Shown here piece by piece: positions 5,800 to 13,384 of a stretch of 14,632 nucleotides of DNA; positions within the stretch are counted from its first letter, which is position 1; each line of letters begins with the position of its first letter. The notes beneath the pieces are model-generated. The model saw nothing but the letters and a program-made list of their open reading frames with translations. It had not been told where the DNA came from and made no database searches. The position numbers were made by a program, and so were the translations under genes. Source of the stretch: an uncultured Clostridium sp. (GTDB lineage: Bacteria > Bacillota_A > Clostridia > TANB77 > CAG-508); contig CAMLYR010000035.1 in NCBI GenBank assembly GCA_946491915.1, forward strand, positions 1 through 14,632, in the 5' to 3' direction.

Positions 5800-8622
5800 A
5801 TGAAACAAGATGAGAAGCTACTGATGTCTGTGATAATGCCAGTATATAATTCAGCCGAATATTTAGATCAGACGTTGCTTAGTGTTTTGGGAACATATGC
5901 AAGAGATGTTGAACTTATAGCTGTTGATGATGGATCTACAGATGACAGCCTCTTAGTATTAAGAAAATATCAAAAAAGTTATAATAATCTGTTCGTTTTC
6001 AGTCAACCTAATTCGGGTCCGTCTGCGGCAAGAAATTTGGGGATGTCATATGCTCGAGGCGAGTTTGTGTTTTTTTTAGACTCAGACGACCTTTTGGAAA
6101 TATCTGTGTTACGCAGAATGTGTGAAAAAGCAAATCAAACATCTGCGGATTTAGTAATAGCAAGTTACGATATATTTAATGAATATAGAAATTTTTCGGT
6201 ACCATCTATATCTAAATTAAGTTCAAGAGAAATTATTCCGTGGAATGCAAGGGGGATTTTGTGGACCTTTTCGTTATGTAATAAGGTATTCCGAAGGGAA
6301 AAAATTGAGGAACTGAAATTGAGATTTCCTAAAACAAATTATTCTGAAGATGGCGTATTTGTAATGAATTTCGTATATCATGCAACCAAGATTATAGGAT
6401 ACAATGATATTGTATTTCATTACAGGAGAATGACGCAAGCCGAAAATAAATCGATTACATCATCGGTAAATGAGACGAAAGTAAAGGATTATTTATCGTC
6501 ACACGAGATGATTTATGATTTGTTAGTAAAAAAATGTTTAGAAATGAATCCAGGATTTACGGATTTTGATGTGTTACGTGAAGAAGATGTAGAGGTTAAT
6601 GATTATACCAATGAATTCCTGAAGAAAGAAATTAGTATTTTAATTAATCAGTTTTATAAGCTGTTTTGGAGCTTGGATGAAAGTTTAATAGAAATTATTG
6701 TTGCTAATTTAAATTTATTATTAGAAAGGCTTGATGTAAAGACATATTATGAAATAAATGCCAATATGCCAGAATTAGTTTTAAGAGATTTTCCTGATTC
6801 TTATAAAAAAGCAATGGATATGGCTAATATTTCGGTTTTATTTTATGCTGAAAATCAGGATCAATTGTTTGTAGAAAGCATTACTTCTCTTACTTTACAG
6901 AGGTATGTACCATATAAAATTATAGTGCCTTGCTATATGAGAAAAATTATCGATGAAACTGTGGAACTCAAAAATCAAATTGTATATATTGATGCTGATA
7001 ATAAATCGGATTTCTATAAAAAATCAATCCAAATGATTACTTCAAAATATGTACTTTTCGCAGATGAGCATTTTGTCTATGAAAAATCTGCTCTGTTGGA
7101 GTGGTATAAATTATGCGAGAAAATGCAATTGGACTTTATAACAAGTACGATATATCTAAAAAATGAAGATCAGGCATTTCCTAGCTCGTTGCAAGGACGA
7201 GCGCTATTAAAGGTAAAAAATTACCGTGATGGTGAAAAAGTTTCTACTGTTGATGCAGTTTTAGGAAATAAATTAGTTAAAACACAATTTTTAAAAAGTT
7301 TTGTTGAAGAAGATTTAAATGATTACGAAATTATCCAAGCTATATATAAGCATGGTTATTTTGCTGTTACAGAAAAATGTTATCTAATTTTTAATGGAGA
7401 AGAGGAAGAGGGATTATCAGCCTATCTCTCAAAAAATAATTATGATGTATTGAGTCCGGATAATCTTAAAAATATATTTTTGAGTGATTCTCGTTTTTTG
7501 GTTGATCAGATTGAATTATATAAAAAGCTACGAACTACAAAAGTAACAAAGGCTAAATGGAAAAGGGATTTTATATATAAAGTAAGTCAATTACCTGTTC
7601 AAAATCGAGTACTGTTTTTTAGTATTAGAAGAAATGGTGAATTAGACGATAATCTCAAATGTATTGAAACCCAATGGAAAGGGAAAAAAATAATTGCATC
7701 TAAAATGTTACCGCATGATAATCTGTATAAACTTAAGATGTATTATTATATAGCTACTAGTAAAATTATTATTACAGATGATTATATTAGATATTTACGT
7801 CTTTTCCCGCTTAAGGATAATCAAAGAGTTATACAGTTATGGCATGCTTGTGGGGCTTTCAAAAAGTTTGGCATCCAGGGATCAACGCTTTCATTAGGCC
7901 TTGAGCGTGCAACTCATATTCAATATAATTTTGTCAGTGTCAGCGCAGAAGGAATTCGACAGATATACGCAAATGCTTTTGATATTGACAAATCTCATGT
8001 GGTGGCAATGGGAGTACCACGGACCGATATTTTCTTTGATAAGATAGAAATAAAGAAGAGATCTGAGAAAATATTTAGTGAACATCCAGAGTGGAAGGCG
8101 AAAGAAATAATATTATATGCTCCTACTTTTAGGGATAAAACCGGAGACAGATCTGTGTTTAAACCGGAATTGGACTTTGAACATCTCTCAAATAAATTGA
8201 ACGAAAATCAGATTTTAATTATAGCGCCGCATCCAGTGATGAAAACGCCTATATTAGATAAAAGTTATAAAAATATTTTTGAGGAACGATTTATACACAC
8301 GATGGATTTAATGTTTATTTCAACACAGTTAATTACTGACTATTCATCGGTGATTTTTGAATATTGTCTATTGAAAAAGCCGATAGTGTTTTTTTGCTAT
8401 GATTTGGAAATGTATGACCGAGGTTTTTACCTTCCATATGATGAGAATCTCCCGGGGAAAATAGTAAAAACTCAGAATGAGCTAGAGGATTATTTAAGCA
8501 ATAATAGCCGTTTTGAATTAGCAGCTAATTATGATTCCTTTGTGGATAAGTATATGGGAGCCTGCGATGGAAACTCAACGGGAAGGATTGTTAAGTTGAT
8601 GGAAGATTATATGAAGGGATAA
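5800..8622 (+). CDS. Fusion: GT2 glycosyltransferase, pseudo-GT2, TagF-like polyol phosphotransferase
   Basis: A 940-residue multidomain protein. Residues about 8-240 are a GT-A (GT2) domain with SVIMPVYNSAEYL, VDDGSTDDS, SGPSAARNLGMSYARGE and the metal motif DSDD at 94-97. Residues about 343-525 look like a second GT2 fold (ISVLFYAENQDQL, then SKYVLFADEHFVYE, then LGNKLVKTQFL) in which the usual DSDD is ADEH and the VDDGS motif is gone, so it is probably non-catalytic. From about 600 to the end is a TagF-like domain: LWHACGAFKKFG (W681, H682), GVPRTDIFFD, YAPTFRD (A774), APHP (H811), TDYSSVIFE (T846) and CDGNSTGRIV. One chain could thus add a sugar and a polyol phosphate in alternation, making a mixed repeat unit, or decorate the chain as it grows (inference). 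GT2-TagF fusions are known in teichoic acid and capsule loci. The C-terminal domain resembles the 3460 protein more than the 4620 protein. Confidence 0.92.
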   Translation: MKQDEKLLMSVIMPVYNSAEYLDQTLLSVLGTYARDVELIAVDDGSTDDSLLVLRKYQKSYNNLFVFSQPNSGPSAARNLGMSYARGEFVFFLDSDDLLEISVLRRMCEKANQTSADLVIASYDIFNEYRNFSVPSISKLSSREIIPWNARGILWTFSLCNKVFRREKIEELKLRFPKTNYSEDGVFVMNFVYHATKIIGYNDIVFHYRRMTQAENKSITSSVNETKVKDYLSSHEMIYDLLVKKCLEMNPGFTDFDVLREEDVEVNDYTNEFLKKEISILINQFYKLFWSLDESLIEIIVANLNLLLERLDVKTYYEINANMPELVLRDFPDSYKKAMDMANISVLFYAENQDQLFVESITSLTLQRYVPYKIIVPCYMRKIIDETVELKNQIVYIDADNKSDFYKKSIQMITSKYVLFADEHFVYEKSALLEWYKLCEKMQLDFITSTIYLKNEDQAFPSSLQGRALLKVKNYRDGEKVSTVDAVLGNKLVKTQFLKSFVEEDLNDYEIIQAIYKHGYFAVTEKCYLIFNGEEEEGLSAYLSKNNYDVLSPDNLKNIFLSDSRFLVDQIELYKKLRTTKVTKAKWKRDFIYKVSQLPVQNRVLFFSIRRNGELDDNLKCIETQWKGKKIIASKMLPHDNLYKLKMYYYIATSKIIITDDYIRYLRLFPLKDNQRVIQLWHACGAFKKFGIQGSTLSLGLERATHIQYNFVSVSAEGIRQIYANAFDIDKSHVVAMGVPRTDIFFDKIEIKKRSEKIFSEHPEWKAKEIILYAPTFRDKTGDRSVFKPELDFEHLSNKLNENQILIIAPHPVMKTPILDKSYKNIFEERFIHTMDLMFISTQLITDYSSVIFEYCLLKKPIVFFCYDLEMYDRGFYLPYDENLPGKIVKTQNELEDYLSNNSRFELAANYDSFVDKYMGACDGNSTGRIVKLMEDYMKG

Positions 8623-8629
8623 GATAAAG

Positions 8630-9601
8630 ATGAGGAGCGGAAAATTGAAAATTATACTTATGATATCGAGTCAAAGGACATCAAGAATATATTTAAATAT
8701 TTTGAAAGCATATTTACAAGAAGAAATGCCGGACGTCGATCTGAGTTATTTTATTTCCCAACATGATAGCGATAGCGTACCCCAAAGGCGGTCATCAGTT
8801 ATAGAGAGCCACTATGTAGGTGATAGAAATAGTATATTTCTAGGACTGGATGGGAATGTTCCGTCTAGTATTATGGATAGTATTATGGGAAAAAAAATAC
8901 TTATCTACTTACCAGAAGTGGGGCTCCCCCGTGATAAAAGAAATTATTTGCAAGGATATGATTACCTGATTACATTCAATGAACATATAGATAATTATTT
9001 TCAAGATGAATGTAAAAGGCAGAACATTACAATATTGTCTGGGATAAACTCTGTTTTTGATGAAGAATTGCACCGAGAGAATAGTGTTGCAATTGCAAAA
9101 AAAGATTTATGTATGAAATTCCCTCAAATTAATGGAAAAAGAATATTATCTATTATAACTAGAGGCACTTGTATGCATCAGTATCTTGAAAAATATAAAA
9201 CTATAGATATAAAAAATATATTGTGTCAATTGCCTGATGATGTGATATTTATGACAAATTGTCGTCAAATTCAGTTGGCATCATCAAGATTGCCATACAA
9301 GTATACAAATAGATATATTGGTTTTGGGCAGAGCGATTTAGTTAATGTAGTTTATGCCTCGGAGTGGGTGGTTTCTAATATGGCAATTACAGAAAGTAGT
9401 AGAGCAGTGCAATGGTTATTACTTTACAACGGAAATGAATATGAAAAAGAAGCCCAAAAGCAGCGAAGGGAAGAATGCTTAAAACCTGACAGCAGATTTG
9501 CAACGGATATATTGACCATTATAAATACAAAGAAAAATATTCCACCTGTAAATGAAGATAAAATTCGTAAATCATTATGCAGTTTGCTGAGAAATATATA
9601 A
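8630..9601 (+). CDS. Unrecognised protein; possible divergent TagF-fold relative lacking catalytic motifs
   Basis: 323 residues, no signal peptide or membrane helix, no motif I can assign with confidence. Its second half can be lined up by eye with the C-terminal half of TagF-like enzymes: YLITFNEHIDNYF (112-124) with the segment before the GxPR motif, SGINSVFDEEL (137-147) with GxPRxDxF, KRILSIITRG (170-179) with the APTFR strand, VIFMTNCRQ (205-213) with the KxHP strand, and VVYASEWVVSNMAITESS (240-257) with the TDYSS segment. In every case the key residues (PR, PT, HP, DYSS) and the WHAxG histidine are missing. It sits 7 bases after the fusion gene, so it may be a binding or scaffold partner of the polymerase (inference). 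ATG 8630 has GAAGGG upstream; an in-frame TTG at 8645 preceded by GAGGAG, giving MKIILMISSQ, is a serious alternative start. Confidence 0.7.
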   Translation: MRSGKLKIILMISSQRTSRIYLNILKAYLQEEMPDVDLSYFISQHDSDSVPQRRSSVIESHYVGDRNSIFLGLDGNVPSSIMDSIMGKKILIYLPEVGLPRDKRNYLQGYDYLITFNEHIDNYFQDECKRQNITILSGINSVFDEELHRENSVAIAKKDLCMKFPQINGKRILSIITRGTCMHQYLEKYKTIDIKNILCQLPDDVIFMTNCRQIQLASSRLPYKYTNRYIGFGQSDLVNVVYASEWVVSNMAITESSRAVQWLLLYNGNEYEKEAQKQRREECLKPDSRFATDILTIINTKKNIPPVNEDKIRKSLCSLLRNI

Positions 9602-9619
9602 ATATATGGGAGTTGGCGA

Positions 9620-10657
9620 ATGTTAATTATATTTTGTTTTTTGTGTATAATAATGATATTGACTTTACGAATACATTTTAAAGGAATCGATAGAATGTAT
9701 TTATCCAAAGATAATACACAGGTAATTAAAGGTGTATTTATAATTATTGTTTTTTTAAGTCATATTAAAGGTTATGCAGATTTCTTTTCGCAAGGAGATA
9801 TCTTTGTGAAAAAAATTCTTACATATTTAGGACAATTAATGGTTGCTTACTTTTTATTTACATCTGGATATGGAGTCCTTGAATCTATTAAAAAGAAAGG
9901 TAGAGAATATGTTCTTAATATGCCTAAAAACAGGATTGGCAAAACTTTTTTTGATTTTTCCCTTGCAATTATTTTGTTTTTAATTCTGGATTTGATAATC
10001 GGAAAAAGTTATTCCGGAAGTACGATAATATTGGCATTTACAGGGTGGACAAGTATTGGAAATAGTAACTGGTATATGTTTGCAATATTTACTCTATATA
10101 TTATCACGTATATATGTTTCCTTGTCTTTGAAAGAAATATAGGCATGTCTATTATTGCTACTAGCATTCTGGCACTTATATATATTTATATACTGTCTGG
10201 AGTTAAAGATAATTGGTGGAGTGATACATATTTATGTTATGTAGGTGGAATGTGGTTTTCCTATTATAAAAATAAAATAGATTATGTATTTGAAAAAGTA
10301 GGAATATGTGGCTGGAGTATTGCTATGCTTTTATGTACAGCGGGATATATTTATATATCAGCTTATAGGAATGAGCGGATAATGGCACATAATATAGTGG
10401 CTGTGTGGTTTTGCGTTGTTATAGTACTTTTCTCGATGAAAGTATCCTTTAAGAGCAGAATTTTACGATGGTGTGGAGAAAATTTATTTTGGTTATATAT
10501 TCTCCAAAGGCTGCCAATGATATTTTTGCAGCATTATGGTATAAATATTATAAATTCATATCTTTATTTAGGACTTTGCTTAATTGGAACGGTAGTGCTA
10601 ACTTTAGTTATGAATAAAGTGACAAATATATTATTACAAAAAACTTGGTGGACATAA
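9620..10657 (+). CDS. Membrane acyltransferase, acyltransferase-3 (OafA-like) family
   Basis: A 345-residue polytopic membrane protein with about nine or ten hydrophobic segments. It has the family layout: QVIKGVFIIIVFLSHI with the conserved His at 48, then YFLFTSGYGVLES, then GNSNWYMFAIFTLY. Family members move an acyl group, usually acetyl, from the cytoplasm onto extracytoplasmic sugars or polyols. In this operon the probable target is the teichoic-acid-like polymer or its side-chain sugar (inference). It starts at ATG 9620 with GGGAG at 9608-9612, 18 bases after the previous gene, and ends two bases before the next start. Overall identity to well-studied members looks low, so the acyl group is uncertain. 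Confidence 0.85.
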   Translation: MLIIFCFLCIIMILTLRIHFKGIDRMYLSKDNTQVIKGVFIIIVFLSHIKGYADFFSQGDIFVKKILTYLGQLMVAYFLFTSGYGVLESIKKKGREYVLNMPKNRIGKTFFDFSLAIILFLILDLIIGKSYSGSTIILAFTGWTSIGNSNWYMFAIFTLYIITYICFLVFERNIGMSIIATSILALIYIYILSGVKDNWWSDTYLCYVGGMWFSYYKNKIDYVFEKVGICGWSIAMLLCTAGYIYISAYRNERIMAHNIVAVWFCVVIVLFSMKVSFKSRILRWCGENLFWLYILQRLPMIFLQHYGINIINSYLYLGLCLIGTVVLTLVMNKVTNILLQKTWWT

Positions 10658-10659
10658 AA

Positions 10660-12159
10660 ATGTTAATTGATAAATGCACAAGAATTATTCATATTTTATT
10701 TTTAGCTGTAGCTATATGGGTTAGTATAATAATATTTGCAACTAGTGTAAAAAAATATACATTATTTATTATTGCTGCCGTTCTTCTTATATACATAGGA
10801 TATTATTTTTTAAGAGGGAAAATGGGTACATTAATTAATATCCACCAATTTTTGAAAGTGGAAAAGTATTTTTTTTATATACTATTGCTTTTAGCTTTTA
10901 TTTTTATGATAATTATTGCATTCGCGCTCCGAGTGGATGTATATGGCACTTGGGATTATGGTCAGTTGATTCGGACGGCATACGAATATGTTACAGAAGG
11001 ACAGTTTAGCAATACAGAATATTATGCGAGATATCCTAACAATAGTTTTTATTTGTTGGTTTTATCTTTATATTTTAAGTTGATTCATCCATTAGCAGGA
11101 GAAAATATATATAATTATATAAACGCAACAATACCTGTAAACTGTATTCTTGTTATGTCCTCTATAATATTTTGCTATATAGCTGCACGGGAGTTTGTGA
11201 ATGAGAGAGCAGCTTTGAAATGCGGATTTATTATGTTAGGAATGTCACCTCTGTATTTATATGCAACTATTGCCTATACAGATGTGTTTGCTATTTTTCC
11301 AGTTTCATTATTGTTATTTTCTTATGCAAAGATAAAGTATGAACAAATAATCCTGAAAAAAATGTTATGGCTTTGTTTAGCGGCGCTGGTCACAGCTGTA
11401 GGTTATAAAATTAAAGCGACATTGATCATATTTTTTATTGCAATAGTTATGGATCTTTTCTTTGCCATCTTAAAAAAGAATGAAAAAATTACTCTATTGA
11501 TTGTCTATATTAGTGTGTTCTGCATTTCGGTTAGTATTTGCACTACTATTTCAAAGAATTTCTTATATCATAATGGTGTTACTCAGGAAATGATGCTACA
11601 GGAAGAGTTCCCAGTAACGCATTGGCTGATGATGAGTTTAAATCCTCAACATGACGGAGGATTTAATCAAGAAGATGTAGATTATACGAAAAGCCATTTG
11701 GGAAAAGAAGAAAAGACAGATGCCAATATCAACTTAATAAAAGAGAGAGTGGCAGATATGGGAATCGTTGGAACAATGGAGCACATATTTGTTAAAAAGG
11801 TTATTAGAATGTGGGGGGCAGGTGACTGTAGTGCTTCGGATTATGTAAGTCGACAGCCACTGTCAGAAAATATAATCAGAGAATTTTTTGCATTAAATGG
11901 ACAGTACAATTATATATATCGCATATGTGCACAAATATATTATATATTAGTGATTTTAGCGGTGCTAAAGGTGGCAATAATTGTTGTTGTTCGAAAAAAG
12001 ATGTTTATCAAAAGTTTTATGTTAGAACTCGTTTTTTTAGGAGTTTTTATGTTCTTCTTAATATGGGAATGTAATTCCCGGTATTTATTTGTGTTTTTAC
12101 CGGTATTAGCGTTACTTATTTCAATAACAGAGGAAAGAGGCAAACGAAATGCTCGATAA
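10660..12159 (+). CDS. GT-C-like membrane glycosyltransferase (outer-face sugar transfer)
   Basis: A 499-residue multi-spanning protein resembling the GT-C (PMT/ArnT-like, GT39-like) superfamily, which uses polyprenyl-phosphate sugars outside the membrane. After three hydrophobic segments comes a first outer loop with TWDYGQL (W98, D99, the place of the catalytic acidic residue in GT-C enzymes) and YARYPNN (R124), followed by further helices and a soluble segment with MSLNPQHDGGFNQEDVDYT, then VIRMWGAGD and two to three final helices. Together with GtrB at 878 and GtrA immediately downstream it completes a three-component glycosylation system. I place the start at ATG 10660 with GGTGGA (10647-10652) upstream; the frame is also open to a TTG at 10645 inside the previous gene. 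Overlaps the next gene by 11 bases. Acceptor and sugar are unknown. Confidence 0.8.
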   Translation: MLIDKCTRIIHILFLAVAIWVSIIIFATSVKKYTLFIIAAVLLIYIGYYFLRGKMGTLINIHQFLKVEKYFFYILLLLAFIFMIIIAFALRVDVYGTWDYGQLIRTAYEYVTEGQFSNTEYYARYPNNSFYLLVLSLYFKLIHPLAGENIYNYINATIPVNCILVMSSIIFCYIAAREFVNERAALKCGFIMLGMSPLYLYATIAYTDVFAIFPVSLLLFSYAKIKYEQIILKKMLWLCLAALVTAVGYKIKATLIIFFIAIVMDLFFAILKKNEKITLLIVYISVFCISVSICTTISKNFLYHNGVTQEMMLQEEFPVTHWLMMSLNPQHDGGFNQEDVDYTKSHLGKEEKTDANINLIKERVADMGIVGTMEHIFVKKVIRMWGAGDCSASDYVSRQPLSENIIREFFALNGQYNYIYRICAQIYYILVILAVLKVAIIVVVRKKMFIKSFMLELVFLGVFMFFLIWECNSRYLFVFLPVLALLISITEERGKRNAR

Positions 12160-12565
12160 AGTTAAAAAAATATTTGATTTAACATTTTGGAAATTTATAT
12201 TAGTAGGGATTGCTAATACCCTGTTCGGTACCGCGATTATGTTCCTATTTTATAATTTGTTGCATTTTAACTATTGGATTTCTTCTGCTTCGAATTATAT
12301 TTTTGGAAGTATTTTGAGTTATTTCTTAAATAAGTATTTTACTTTTAAGAATAAGAGTAAAGATAAAAGTGTAATTTTCAAATTTATTGTGAACATTTTG
12401 TTATGTTATCTTATAGCCTATGGTGCAGCAAGGCCTGCTATTCGTTTCTTATTGGCGGAATACGGACAAAAACTTCAAGATAATGTTGCAATGTTTGCTG
12501 GGATGTGTGTGTTTGTCGCATTGAATTATATTGGTCAGAGATTTTGGGCGTTTAAAGAAAAATAA
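12149..12565 (+). CDS. GtrA family membrane protein, probable lipid-linked sugar flippase
   Basis: 138 residues with four hydrophobic helices (about 16-36, 43-62, 76-98, 112-130) and the two family motifs NKYFTFKNK (61-69) and NYIGQRFWAFKEK at the C-terminus. GtrA proteins are thought to flip undecaprenyl-phosphate sugars made by GtrB enzymes, so this links the 878 and 10660 genes. ATG 12149 overlaps the end of the GT-C gene by 11 bases and has GAGG (12137-12140) eight bases upstream, typical of coupled translation. Length is normal for the family. It is the last gene of the long operon. Confidence 0.92.
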   Translation: MLDKVKKIFDLTFWKFILVGIANTLFGTAIMFLFYNLLHFNYWISSASNYIFGSILSYFLNKYFTFKNKSKDKSVIFKFIVNILLCYLIAYGAARPAIRFLLAEYGQKLQDNVAMFAGMCVFVALNYIGQRFWAFKEK

Positions 12566-12585
12566 ATATTGGGGTTTTCCTAATA

Positions 12586-12614
12586 TTGAAATAGATGAAA
12601 TATTCATTTATAAT
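12586..12614 (+). promoter_or_regulatory. Promoter TTGAAA-N17-TATAAT of tarI-tarJ
   Basis: -35 TTGAAA (12586-12591), perfect -10 TATAAT (12609-12614) and a 17-base spacer, the same boxes as the promoter at 3403-3431. The spacer contains an inverted repeat ATGAA-ATA-TTCAT (12595-12607), which could be an operator. A hairpin (12565-12587) lies immediately upstream. Transcription would start near 12621. Confidence 0.75.
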
Positions 12615-12670
12615 GTAAAAAGCTTGTAAAGAAATATATTATTTAAATTGATAACAGATGAGGTGATTGT

Positions 12671-13384
12671 ATGATTTATGGAGTTGTATTAGCTGGTGGT
12701 ATAGGCAGCCGGATGGGAAATGTTGATAAACCAAAACAGTTTCTTTTGGTTGGGGAAAGGCCGATTATAGTACATACTGTTGAGAAATTTATGGTAAACA
12801 GCAGAATTGATAGAGTGATTGTTCTTTGCCCTCAGCAGTGGTTATCTTATACTAAAGACCTCTTTAAGAAATATGCGGTTGCATCAGATAAATTGAATAT
12901 TATTGAAGGCGGAAAAACAAGAAATGATACAATTATGAATGCAATTAAATTCATTGAAGAAACGGATGGACTCACAGAAGATACTGTGGTAGTGACACAT
13001 GATTCAGTGCGCCCATTTGTTACACATAGAATTATTAATGATAATATTGATGCAGTTTTATCAGGTACAGCTTGTGATACGGTCGTTCCTGCTACAGACA
13101 CAATAGTAGAGAGTATGGACAATCATGTAATTTCACAGATACCGGACAGGTCCAAATATTATCAAGGACAAACCCCTCAAAGTTTTAGGGCAAAAGAGTT
13201 TAAGGAGTTATACAATAGCCTGACAGAGGAAGAAAAAGTGATTTTAACTGATGCGGCTAAAGTCTTCGTGATTAAGGGGAAAAATGTGACTCTTGTTAAG
13301 GGGGAAACATTTAATATTAAAATTACATATCCCTATGATTTGCAGCTGGCAGAAACGCTTTTAGGAGGAGAAAAAGATTGTTAA
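12671..13384 (+). CDS. tarI: D-ribitol-5-phosphate cytidylyltransferase
   Basis: 237 residues, an IspD-like nucleotidyltransferase that joins ribitol 5-phosphate and CTP to give CDP-ribitol. Motifs: VVLAGGIGSRMG (5-16) with PKQF, THDSVRPF (109-116), QGQTPQSF (165-172), LTDAA (192-196) and NIKITYPYD (215-223). IspD itself normally begins with an Ala-rich AAAGxGxRMG loop, while LAGGIGSRMGN and QGQTPQSF match TarI; the tarJ gene that follows settles the choice. ATG 12671 is preceded by GAGGTGAT. Overlaps tarJ by 7 bases. Cytoplasmic; supplies the donor for the TagF-like enzymes upstream. Confidence 0.93.
   Translation: MIYGVVLAGGIGSRMGNVDKPKQFLLVGERPIIVHTVEKFMVNSRIDRVIVLCPQQWLSYTKDLFKKYAVASDKLNIIEGGKTRNDTIMNAIKFIEETDGLTEDTVVVTHDSVRPFVTHRIINDNIDAVLSGTACDTVVPATDTIVESMDNHVISQIPDRSKYYQGQTPQSFRAKEFKELYNSLTEEEKVILTDAAKVFVIKGKNVTLVKGETFNIKITYPYDLQLAETLLGGEKDC
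13363..13368 (+). promoter_or_regulatory. AGGAGG site for the TTG start of tarJ
   Basis: A perfect AGGAGG, inside the end of tarI, lies 9 bases before a TTG at 13378. No ATG is available nearby in that frame and the family N-terminus (NTVYRLVEPR) begins right there, so TTG is the start. Confidence 0.85.

Noticed and set aside
12565..12587. Hairpin AATATTGGGG / TCCTAATATT as terminator of the long operon
   Set aside because: The stem has G-U pairs and a tiny loop, and no U-run follows; kept only as a possible pausing element.
12671..13384. Isoprenoid enzyme IspD
   Set aside because: Same fold, but LAGGIGSRMGN and QGQTPQSF match TarI, and it overlaps tarJ in a ribitol-phosphate context.
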